Assembly (NCBI GenBank): GCA_024275555.1 | Contig: JAJRYW010000110.1 | Location: 1-5,628, forward strand | Origin: Calditrichota bacterium | GTDB taxonomy: Bacteria; Calditrichota; Calditrichia; RBG-13-44-9; J075 | Length of the DNA stretch: 5,628 nucleotides | Direction of reading: 5' to 3' | Shown here: piece by piece, positions 1-5,628 of the stretch | Layout of the letters: every line of letters begins with the position of its first letter | Position numbering within the stretch: the stretch's first letter is position 1 | Notes under the pieces: generated by a model | Seen by the model: the letters and a program-made list of their open reading frames with translations, nothing else | Database searches by the model: none | What the model was told of the DNA's origin: nothing | Program-made: the position numbers and the translations under genes

Positions 1-1
1 C

Positions 2-2935
2 ATCGTGGAGCAGCTCACCTTAAGTGAACTGAGTCTGGCCGACACCATCTCCCTAATTGCCGATTATATCCCGGTTGCCCATACCACCGCCGCTTATCTC
101 TCCACCGATTTTGACCGGCCGGATATTTTCCCCACCGGTACTTTTGGCGATGCAGGCGTAGACCTGAACGGCAACGGCAAGTTCGACCGGTTGGATATTA
201 CTATGGATGTGGAGATAACCACCTCCGCCAATTACAATTGGACGGCTATTCTGACGGACCCGAATGGCGAAGAGGTGAGCTTTGCGGCCAACTCTTCCTT
301 CCTGTCTGCCGGGATAAATACCATTTCCCTCTCTTTCTCCGGCCGGGAAATTCATGATCATAATGTCGATGGGCCCTATACCCTGACCGGCCTGATTTTC
401 TATACCGCCATAGAAGGATTTGCTTTTCAAAATGTCGACACCACCCAGTTTTACAGCGTTTCGCAATTCGAAGGATCGCGCATCAGCGGGGTAGTAACCA
501 ACGCCAACACCGGCGCCGGTTTCGACAGCGCTACGGTGCGGATTGTCGGCAGCGAAACCTTCGAACCGAGAACAAAGCCCTCCGGAGACTACTCCAAAGG
601 CGGTATTCTGGACGGCGTTTACCAGGTTTATGCTACCGCGCCGAACTATCCCAATTCCGACACGGTCGTCGTGACCGTACCGCCGGATGCCGCCGTCAAC
701 TTTACTCTTGCCAAGCCCACGATTGATATTGCCTCCACCGGCATCTCGGTAAACCTGACCGCCGGGGAAGTCATCGTCGAATCCTTTACGATCAACAACC
801 TCGGCGCGGCGCCCTTAAACTATGCGGTGTTTGAATCGCCTTCCACGGCGCTCTTCAATCCCCTGGGAATCGAGCCGGTTCGCCCGGGCGCCTCCTCGGG
901 CTTTTCCGGGGAAGAGGCGCTGAGCATGTTGCTGGATGACAACCCGGCCTACCGCAGTCGGCCTGCCTTGCCGGCCGGGGAAAATGTCTTATCCGTCCAG
1001 CCGGGCCAGTCCCAGGCAATGCCGATGATCCCTTACGGGATTGCCGCCCCCCTGGCGCCCTCGGTACCGCTGGGCGATTCGCTCTACTACGACAACTACC
1101 CGGGGTCGACAACCAATGGAATCGGCTTCGGGGCGCAGAGTCCCTTTTACGCCGCGATGCGCTTTACGCCCACCAGTGACTTTAAGCTCTCGCACATCCG
1201 GGCTTTCTATCAGACCACCGGTATTCCGGCGCCGGTACATTTGCGTATTCAGGAACACGACACCACCACCGGTTTGCCCGGCAATATAATTTTGTCCCGC
1301 AGCCTGGGCGATGAATTCCGGTCTCCCCTGGCGCAAATGCACTTAATTCCCCTGGAAATTCCCATCTTGTTTGCCGCCGGCCAGGAGTTCTGGATTGTCC
1401 TGGGTTTTGATAATGTTCCCTTCCCGGTTCGCGCTTCGGACAACGGGGTAAATCAAACCGGCCGTTCCTTCTACTCCTCCAACGGGGTATCCTGGACGCC
1501 GCTAGGCGATCTTCTCGGCGACGGCAACGACGACGCCTGGGTTATCCGGGCCCTCTCCCCGGCCGATATACCCTGGGTTGAGGAATTCCCGGACGGCGGA
1601 GCCATTCAACCCGGCCAGACCCGCCCCATTTTTGTACGCTTTGACGCCGCCGGCCTGAGTCCCGGCGTGTATACCGCCAACCTGGCCGTAACCAACAACG
1701 ACTTAAGCAACCCGCAAGTGGTCATACCGGTTACCATGAATGTGGTCTCGGCCGCCGCCGATGTGGCTGGCAATCTTTCCCACGCCATAAGCAACGCCGG
1801 CGTCGGCAATACTACCATGACCCTTTCCGGCGATTCATCCGCATCCACAAACAGCGATCCCAGCGGCGATTATTTGTTTAACAATCTCCAGCCCGGGTTA
1901 AACTACACCGTCACCCCGTCCAAAACCGGGGACATCGGCCCCTTCTCTATTACCTGTTTTGATGCGTCCTTTGCCGCCCAACATGCGGTAGGGCTGATCA
2001 CCCTCTCGCCGGAGCAAGTCCGCGCAGCCGATGTCGATGAGGATGGCAATGTATTCGCTTTTGACGCCGCCTTAATCTGCAGTTACGCCATCGGCCTTCC
2101 CCCGTATAACAGCGGCGATCATAGCGGCGAGTGGCGTTTCGATCCGGTAAGCCGCAGCTATACCCCCCTGGCCTCCGACCAGTTTAACCAGAATTTTGAC
2201 GTCTACCTCCTCGGCGATGTGGACGGAAGCTGGGCGCCACAATCCCAGTTGGGCAAATTATCCCATTCTTCGGTCGCCCGGATAACCTTCGACGAGACGC
2301 CGGTGTGGTCGGAAAACGGCCGGGAAGTCATCACCGCGGTGAAATTTGACGGAGAATCCGAGGCCTATTCCTACCAACTGGATATCAGCTACAACCCGCA
2401 AACCATGCGCCCCGTAGAGGTCGGTTCTTCCCTGGGCGACTGGAATCTTATGAAAAACACCACCCAGCCGGGAGAGTTGCGGTTGGGCATGTACTCGGCA
2501 ACGCCCCACAATCAATCCGGGGAGATTCTCCGCATCAGGTGGGAAATACTGAATTCCAATATTCCCCTGCTGATCAGCATGGATAAAGCCATTGTGAATT
2601 TGGAGCTTCAGCCCACGGCGCAGTTGGAACTGCACGCGGTTCCGAAGCAGTTTGCTTTGCACCAGAACTATCCCAATCCGTTTAACAGTGAGTCAAGAAT
2701 CCGCTTCGATATACCTCAAACCAGTAAAGAGCAATTAAAAGTGCAGTTATCCATCTACAATGTGAATGGTCAATTAGTGCGCACCCTGGTGGATGACAAA
2801 CGCAGCGCCGGTTTTTACGAAGTGCGCTGGGACGGCCGGGACGACGCCGGCAATATCGCCGGCTCCGGGGTCTATTTTTACGTGATTACCGCCGGCGATT
2901 TCCGGGCCAGCAAGAAAATGATTTTGGTGAAATAA
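2..2935 (+). CDS. Large multidomain secreted protein with dockerin-like, cohesin-like and C-terminal T9SS/FlgD-type sorting modules (5' partial)
   Basis: The frame is open to the window edge, so the GTG at 5 is probably internal and the true start lies upstream. Residues are counted from that GTG. Residues 4-41 look like the tail of a beta domain whose full second copy spans about 40-158, with a Ca-binding-like loop D53/N55/N57/D61. A carboxypeptidase-regulatory-like domain follows (158-236). An Ig-like fold begins at 239-280 and resumes at 521-582; between them lie a P/S/G-rich linker and an inserted beta-sandwich (359-518). A second regulatory-like beta domain (587-640) leads into a dockerin-like region (643-745) with an intact Ca loop D676/D678/D680/N682/D687. 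A cohesin-like domain spans 752-868. The C-terminal sorting module (883-976) has QNYPNPFN at 887-894 and WDGRD at 942-946, and ends in K. There is no catalytic motif. The role is inferred to be cell-surface or matrix structure or adhesion. Reading frame and sorting module are secure; the individual beta-domain names are less so. Confidence 0.9.
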   Translation: MVEQLTLSELSLADTISLIADYIPVAHTTAAYLSTDFDRPDIFPTGTFGDAGVDLNGNGKFDRLDITMDVEITTSANYNWTAILTDPNGEEVSFAANSSFLSAGINTISLSFSGREIHDHNVDGPYTLTGLIFYTAIEGFAFQNVDTTQFYSVSQFEGSRISGVVTNANTGAGFDSATVRIVGSETFEPRTKPSGDYSKGGILDGVYQVYATAPNYPNSDTVVVTVPPDAAVNFTLAKPTIDIASTGISVNLTAGEVIVESFTINNLGAAPLNYAVFESPSTALFNPLGIEPVRPGASSGFSGEEALSMLLDDNPAYRSRPALPAGENVLSVQPGQSQAMPMIPYGIAAPLAPSVPLGDSLYYDNYPGSTTNGIGFGAQSPFYAAMRFTPTSDFKLSHIRAFYQTTGIPAPVHLRIQEHDTTTGLPGNIILSRSLGDEFRSPLAQMHLIPLEIPILFAAGQEFWIVLGFDNVPFPVRASDNGVNQTGRSFYSSNGVSWTPLGDLLGDGNDDAWVIRALSPADIPWVEEFPDGGAIQPGQTRPIFVRFDAAGLSPGVYTANLAVTNNDLSNPQVVIPVTMNVVSAAADVAGNLSHAISNAGVGNTTMTLSGDSSASTNSDPSGDYLFNNLQPGLNYTVTPSKTGDIGPFSITCFDASFAAQHAVGLITLSPEQVRAADVDEDGNVFAFDAALICSYAIGLPPYNSGDHSGEWRFDPVSRSYTPLASDQFNQNFDVYLLGDVDGSWAPQSQLGKLSHSSVARITFDETPVWSENGREVITAVKFDGESEAYSYQLDISYNPQTMRPVEVGSSLGDWNLMKNTTQPGELRLGMYSATPHNQSGEILRIRWEILNSNIPLLISMDKAIVNLELQPTAQLELHAVPKQFALHQNYPNPFNSESRIRFDIPQTSKEQLKVQLSIYNVNGQLVRTLVDDKRSAGFYEVRWDGRDDAGNIAGSGVYFYVITAGDFRASKKMILVK

Positions 2936-3009
2936 CACCGTAGCTGTTCAGTGATCCGGCCGGATACCTGGATGGTCATTGGATGTACATTTTGGGCCGA
3001 CTTCTCATT

Positions 3010-3051
3010 GCTTCGGCCGCCCTCTGCTGTTGTGAGAGGTGCGGCCGAAGC
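3010..3051. repeat. Long inverted repeat / stem-loop in the intergenic region
   Basis: GCTTCGGCCGC at 3010-3020 is perfectly complementary to GCGGCCGAAGC at 3041-3051. The stem extends inward as CCTCT (3021-3025) with AGAGG (3035-3039), leaving one bulged T at 3040 and a 9-base loop. This is 16 base pairs in total. It starts 75 bases after the stop of the first gene and is not followed by a T tract, so it is not a standard intrinsic terminator. It may be a repeat-element hairpin or an mRNA 3'-end stabiliser. Confidence 0.8.
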
Positions 3052-3069
3052 GCCCTTGAGAGGAGGCCT

Positions 3070-3089
3070 CTCTTCGCGCCGGGGAAGAG
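3070..3089. repeat. Small stem-loop, alternative pairings
   Basis: CTCTTC (3070-3075) pairs with GAAGAG (3084-3089) across an 8-base loop. The same pyrimidine stretch can instead pair upstream: GAGAGG at 3058-3063 with CCTCTC at 3067-3072. The two structures are mutually exclusive. No function is assigned. Confidence 0.45.
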
Positions 3090-3113
3090 GTGGTCTGGCG
3101 GTATTCGTCAGGG

Positions 3114-3145
3114 TTCGGCAGGCGTTTGATTGAGCCTGAGCCGAA
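3114..3145. repeat. Stem-loop with a two-base bulge
   Basis: TTCGGC (3114-3119) plus AGGC (3120-3123) pairs with GCCT (3134-3137) plus GCCGAA (3140-3145). The GA at 3138-3139 is bulged and the loop has 10 bases. The TTCGGC/GCCGAA ends share the core TTCGGC with the stem at 3010-3051, which suggests one structured, possibly dispersed, intergenic element. Confidence 0.6.
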
Positions 3146-3277
3146 GGGCGAGGCGCAACAGGCAACACAATTGTTCTGCTCCACGATACTCCCGAAGCGG
3201 AAAGCTGGGCCGCTCCAGCCAATATCCCGGGCGGTTGCTGCACATCGATAAAGGAAAAAAACTAAAGTCTTATAAAT

Positions 3278-3281
3278 GAGG
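3278..3281 (+). promoter_or_regulatory. Shine-Dalgarno for the gene at 3290
   Basis: GAGG lies 8 bases before the GTG at 3290. It is what supports GTG over the nearby ATG at 3276, which reads only five codons before TGA. Confidence 0.7.
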
Positions 3282-3289
3282 AAAACACT

Positions 3290-4072
3290 GTGAAGTTAGT
3301 CGGAGTTCTGCTCTTTTTCATGGCGATTGGTGCGGCCTCCGCCCAGCCAATCCCGGTAAGCCTGCCGGACACCTCCAGCGGGGTTCCGGGGGCCGTGATC
3401 GCCATCCCCATTGTTGTGGGGGATTTAACCGGTCAAAATATCATCTCCTACCAATGTACCATTACCTTTGATGAAACCATTTTAACCGCCCTTTCCGTTT
3501 CCACGGACAGCACCCTCTCCGAGGGGTTTACGGTTTTTCCCAATATCAGCGCCGGGCAGATTATTCTGGGGGCGTTTTCCACTTCGCCGTTGTCCGGCAG
3601 CGGGGTTTTGGTGAATATTAATTTTGCGGTCGATACGGCCGCGGTTGCCGGGCAAACCAGCGCCCTGGTTTTCCAGGATTTTATTTTCAACGCCGGCAAT
3701 CCCCCGGTTTCTTTGCAGAACGGTACCTTTACGGTTGCCGGGATAACCGGGTTAAATCCCCGCCCCGGGCAGTATAAACCGGTGCACTTCATGCTTCATC
3801 AGAACTATCCCAATCCCTTTAATTCCGAAACGGTGATCCCTTTTGATGTTCCGGCGGGAGCGAATACCCATACCCGGGTGCGTATTGTTATTTACGATTC
3901 CTCCGGCCAACTGGTGCGACGGCTGTGGGACAGCACGGCCGCGCCGGGCACCCACCAGGTTCGCTGGGACGGCCGCGACGAGACCGGCCAACCGGCGGCA
4001 AGCGGCGTCTACATGGTAAATCTTGTCAGCGGTGATATTATGTTTACTCAAAAAATGCAGTTGATAAAGTAA
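3290..4072 (+). CDS. Secreted cohesin-like domain protein with C-terminal T9SS/FlgD-type sorting module
   Basis: This is a complete 260-residue protein. The GTG start is chosen because GAGG lies 8 bases upstream and it opens directly into a signal peptide: one Lys, a hydrophobic core, and an A-S-A cleavage site before Q19. Residues 19-151 form a cohesin-like beta-sandwich, with PG..I.IPI.VGDLTG, SYQ.TITFD..IL, and SPLSGSGVLV..NF motifs of the kind seen in the cohesin fold. A short linker (152-163) leads to a 94-residue sorting module (167-260) with QNYPNPFN at 171-178 and WDGRD at 226-230, ending in K. That module is 50% identical, without gaps, to the C-terminus of the upstream gene (hand count). 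The module is known to direct export and surface attachment in T9SS-bearing bacteria, but the same sequence style also matches FlgD-Ig-like domains, so T9SS use is an inference. The cohesin-like part would bind a partner such as a dockerin-like domain; no partner is proven. Confidence 0.9.
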   Translation: MKLVGVLLFFMAIGAASAQPIPVSLPDTSSGVPGAVIAIPIVVGDLTGQNIISYQCTITFDETILTALSVSTDSTLSEGFTVFPNISAGQIILGAFSTSPLSGSGVLVNINFAVDTAAVAGQTSALVFQDFIFNAGNPPVSLQNGTFTVAGITGLNPRPGQYKPVHFMLHQNYPNPFNSETVIPFDVPAGANTHTRVRIVIYDSSGQLVRRLWDSTAAPGTHQVRWDGRDETGQPAASGVYMVNLVSGDIMFTQKMQLIK

Positions 4073-4090
4073 TTCCCGGGGCCTCGGGAA
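4073..4090. terminator. Hairpin directly after the stop codon; weak terminator or 3'-end stabiliser candidate
   Basis: TTCCCG (4073-4078) pairs with CGGGAA (4085-4090), starting at the first base after TAA. The stem may extend by one G-T pair. The loop is 4-6 bases. No T run follows, so intrinsic termination is doubtful. The following gene may still be read from the same transcript. Confidence 0.35.
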
Positions 4091-4115
4091 ATCCCGGAAA
4101 CCTATTATGAATGAA

Positions 4116-4127
4116 ATTAACGTTAAT
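4116..4127. promoter_or_regulatory. 12-base perfect palindrome, possible operator
   Basis: ATTAACGTTAAT is perfectly self-complementary and lies 36 bases before the ATG at 4164, in the only AT-rich part of this spacer. Position and symmetry fit a dimeric regulator site, but AT-rich palindromes of this length can arise by chance and no promoter elements are clear next to it. Confidence 0.3.
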
Positions 4128-4151
4128 GGAAATTCTTGATCGAGATATTCT

Positions 4152-4156
4152 GGAGG
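4152..4156 (+). promoter_or_regulatory. Shine-Dalgarno for the gene at 4164
   Basis: GGAGG with a 7-base spacer to the ATG is a near-ideal ribosome site and fixes the start of the cohesin/ASH gene. Confidence 0.85.
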
Positions 4157-4163
4157 AATAAAA

Positions 4164-5628
4164 ATGAGATTGTCGAAACTATGGTTTGTTTGCACAATTA
4201 TCTTTTTGGTCTCAATAGGATCAGCCTATGCGCAGCCCATCACGGTGAGTCTCCCGGCCAGCGCGAGCGGCGATCCGGGGACATCGGTTACCATACCGAT
4301 TACCGTGGGAGACCTGACCGGTCAGAATGTGATTTCCTATCAAGGTACAATCACTTTTGATGAAAATATCCTGACTGTAACCGGCGTCTCGGTGAGCGGA
4401 ACCCTTTCAGAAGGCTTGACAGTCTTTCCCAATATCCAGGCCGGGCAAATTACCCTGGGAACCTTTTCCACCAGCCCCTTGAGCGGCGCCGGGGTTTTGG
4501 TCAATTTGATTTTTGATGTTAACCCGGCTGCGCTGGTCGGGCAGACCAGCCCGCTTGATTTTCAATCCTTCCTGTTTAATGCCGGGACTCCTGCCGCAAC
4601 CCTCCAGAATGGCCTTTTTACCGTTAGCGGGGGTATTCCCGACATCTCGGTCGCGCCGCCCTCGCACGACTACGGCGATGTGCAGTTGGGGGCCAGCGCC
4701 AGCCAGAGTTTTATCGTCGGCAATGACGGCACGGCGACCTTGAACGTCAGCGCAGTGAATTTAACCGGCGCGGATGCGGGCGACTTTGCTATCGTTTCCG
4801 GCGGGGGCGCCTTTAGTTTAGCGCCGGGGGCGACCCGTGCTATTGAAGTCAGTTTTGCTCCCACAAGCCTGGGGGCCAAGAGCGCTTCCTTAAGCATCAG
4901 CAGCGACGATCCCGATGAGAATCCGCTCGAGGTCGCCCTGAGCGGCAACGGCGTAGCTGTTCCGGTTCCCGATATCTCGGTCACGCCGCCCTCGCACGAC
5001 TACGGCGATGTGCAGTTGGGAAGCAGTTCCAGCCAGAGTTTTATCGTCGGCAATGACGGAACGGCGACGCTGAACGTCAGCGCGGTGAATTTAACCGGGG
5101 CGGATGCGGGGGATTTCAGCATCGTCAGCGGCGGCGGGGCATTTAGTTTAGCGCCCGGGGCGACCCATACTATCGAAGTCAGCTTTGCCCCGAGTACGCT
5201 GGGAGCCAAAAATGCTTCCTTAAGCATCGCCAGCGACGATCCGGATGAGAACCCGCTCGACGCCGCTTTGACCGGCAACGGCGTACCTGTTCCGGTTCCC
5301 GATATCTCGGTCACGCCGCCTTCCCACGACTACGGCGATGTGCAGTTGGGAAGCAGCGCCAGCCAGAGTTTTATCGTCGGCAATGACGGCACGGCGACGT
5401 TGAATGTCAGCGCGGTGAATGTAACCGGCGCGGATGCGGGCGACTTTGCTATCGTTTCCGGCGTGGGCGCCTTCAGCCTGGCGCCGGGCGCCACTCGCAC
5501 CATCGAAGTCAGTTTCTCTCCGAGCACGCTGGGGGCCAAGAGCGCCTCCTTAAGCATCGCCAGCGACGATCCCGATGAGAATCCGCTCGATGTAGCCCTG
5601 ACCGGCAACGGCGTACCGGTTCCGGTTC
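4164..5628 (+). CDS. Secreted cohesin-like protein with tandem choice-of-anchor D / ASH repeats (3' partial)
   Basis: The ATG at 4164 has a GGAGG Shine-Dalgarno 7 bases upstream and starts a signal peptide with R2 and K5, a hydrophobic core and cleavage after A-Y-A23. The frame has no stop through the window end (488 codons plus one base), so the C-terminus is missing. Residues 24-156 are a cohesin-like domain matching residues 19-151 of the preceding gene at 92 of 133 positions without gaps (hand count). From residue 160 the protein switches to 110-residue repeats, each opening DISV.PPSHDYGDVQLG and containing NDGTATLNVSAVN, EVSF, SDDPDENPL and GNGV. These are typical of choice-of-anchor D / ASPM-SPD-2-Hydin (Ig-like) domains. 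Two repeats are complete and a third nearly so. ASH-type repeats in bacteria usually act as stalks or spacers, so a surface-displayed binding head on a stalk is the likely architecture. Whether it ends in a sorting module like its neighbours cannot be seen. Confidence 0.9.
   Translation, partial: MRLSKLWFVCTIIFLVSIGSAYAQPITVSLPASASGDPGTSVTIPITVGDLTGQNVISYQGTITFDENILTVTGVSVSGTLSEGLTVFPNIQAGQITLGTFSTSPLSGAGVLVNLIFDVNPAALVGQTSPLDFQSFLFNAGTPAATLQNGLFTVSGGIPDISVAPPSHDYGDVQLGASASQSFIVGNDGTATLNVSAVNLTGADAGDFAIVSGGGAFSLAPGATRAIEVSFAPTSLGAKSASLSISSDDPDENPLEVALSGNGVAVPVPDISVTPPSHDYGDVQLGSSSSQSFIVGNDGTATLNVSAVNLTGADAGDFSIVSGGGAFSLAPGATHTIEVSFAPSTLGAKNASLSIASDDPDENPLDAALTGNGVPVPVPDISVTPPSHDYGDVQLGSSASQSFIVGNDGTATLNVSAVNVTGADAGDFAIVSGVGAFSLAPGATRTIEVSFSPSTLGAKSASLSIASDDPDENPLDVALTGNGVPVPV
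4641..5628 (+). repeat. Tandem 330-bp in-frame repeat array, three units (last cut by window end)
   Basis: Units run 4641-4970, 4971-5300 and 5301-5628; the third lacks its last two bases. The period is exactly 330 bp (110 codons) with no indels. Hand counts give about 49 differences between units 1 and 2, 38 between 1 and 3, and 51 between 2 and 3, or roughly 85%, 88% and 84% identity. Many differences are silent. The array encodes the ASH domains of the gene starting at 4164 and probably continues downstream, since unit 3 ends in the same linker (VPVPV) that joins the earlier units. Confidence 0.95.

Larger units (their letters stand above)
2936..3289. other. 354-base intergenic region with several inverted repeats; no convincing gene
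   Basis: No reading frame here has a convincing start signal or a recognisable protein. Two short frames, 2951-3133 (+) and 2878-3243 (-), overlap the inverted repeats, and their Arg/Pro-rich products look like translated non-coding DNA. The middle part (about 3010-3145) is GC-rich with several stem-loops. The last ~50 bases before 3290 turn A-rich, as expected for a leader with an open ribosome site. I see no promoter pair I would defend. Confidence 0.7.

Noticed and set aside
2951..3133. Short plus-strand frame of 60 residues in the intergenic region.
   Set aside because: It spans the inverted repeats, is Arg-rich with no recognisable domain, and has no convincing ribosome site.
2878..3243. 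Minus-strand frame of 121 residues overlapping the end of the first gene and the intergenic region.
   Set aside because: It overlaps the conserved coding end of the sorting module and its Pro/Arg/Ala-rich product looks like translated structured non-coding DNA.
3235..3276. TTGCTG (3235-3240) and TATAAA (3271-3276) as a promoter for the 3290 gene.
   Set aside because: The spacing of 30 bases is far too long for a sigma-70 type promoter, and TATAAA is too close to the Shine-Dalgarno to act as a -10 box.
4136..4360. Plus-strand 74-residue frame starting just before the cohesin/ASH gene.
   Set aside because: It lies in another frame over the signal peptide and cohesin domain of the 4164 gene, which has the better start and clear homology to its neighbour.
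4670..5608. Three similar minus-strand open frames (4670-4984, 5000-5314, 5330-5608) of about 92-104 residues.
   Set aside because: They recur with the 330-bp period because they are antisense shadows of the ASH repeats. The plus strand has a signal peptide, a good ribosome site and recognisable domains.
4641..5628. Possible CRISPR array, because of the regular repeats.
   Set aside because: The 330-bp units are contiguous, in frame and coding throughout, with no short repeat/spacer alternation.

Overview
The window reads as a fragment of a bacterial genome from the FCB side of the tree (Calditrichota, KSB1, Zixibacteria, Latescibacterota, Marinimicrobia or Ignavibacteria-like). This is an inference from protein style. 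Two of the three genes end in the LHQNYPNPFN ... WDGRD ... SGVY ... KM.L.K module (T9SS type A sorting / FlgD-Ig-like) that is abundant in these lineages. The rest is built from cohesin-like, dockerin-like, carboxypeptidase-regulatory-like and choice-of-anchor D / ASH modules. The DNA looks moderately GC-rich. No tRNA, rRNA, CRISPR, transposase or phage gene is visible.

Layout, all genes on the + strand: (1) 2-2935 is the 3' part of a long multidomain secreted protein whose start lies upstream. It holds the tail of one N-terminal beta domain, a second full copy, a carboxypeptidase-regulatory-like domain, an Ig-like fold split by a ~165-residue inserted beta-sandwich, a dockerin-like region, a cohesin-like domain and the C-terminal sorting module. 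(2) 2936-3289 is a 354-base gap with several inverted repeats. (3) 3290-4072 encodes a 260-residue protein: signal peptide, one cohesin-like domain, sorting module. (4) 4073-4163 is a short spacer with a hairpin next to the stop codon, a 12-base palindrome and a strong Shine-Dalgarno. (5) 4164-5628 opens a protein with a signal peptide, a cohesin-like domain about 69% identical to that of gene 2, and then three 110-residue ASH repeats that run off the window end.

Taken together this is a cluster of exported, non-enzymatic modular proteins, probably displayed at the cell surface or in an extracellular matrix. Genes 2 and 3 look like a tandem duplication of a signal-peptide-plus-cohesin cassette joined to two different C-terminal halves. 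Gene 1 carries both a dockerin-like and a cohesin-like part, so cohesin-dockerin contacts within or between these products are possible but unproven. No catalytic domain is visible, and the substrate or partner cannot be read from this window.
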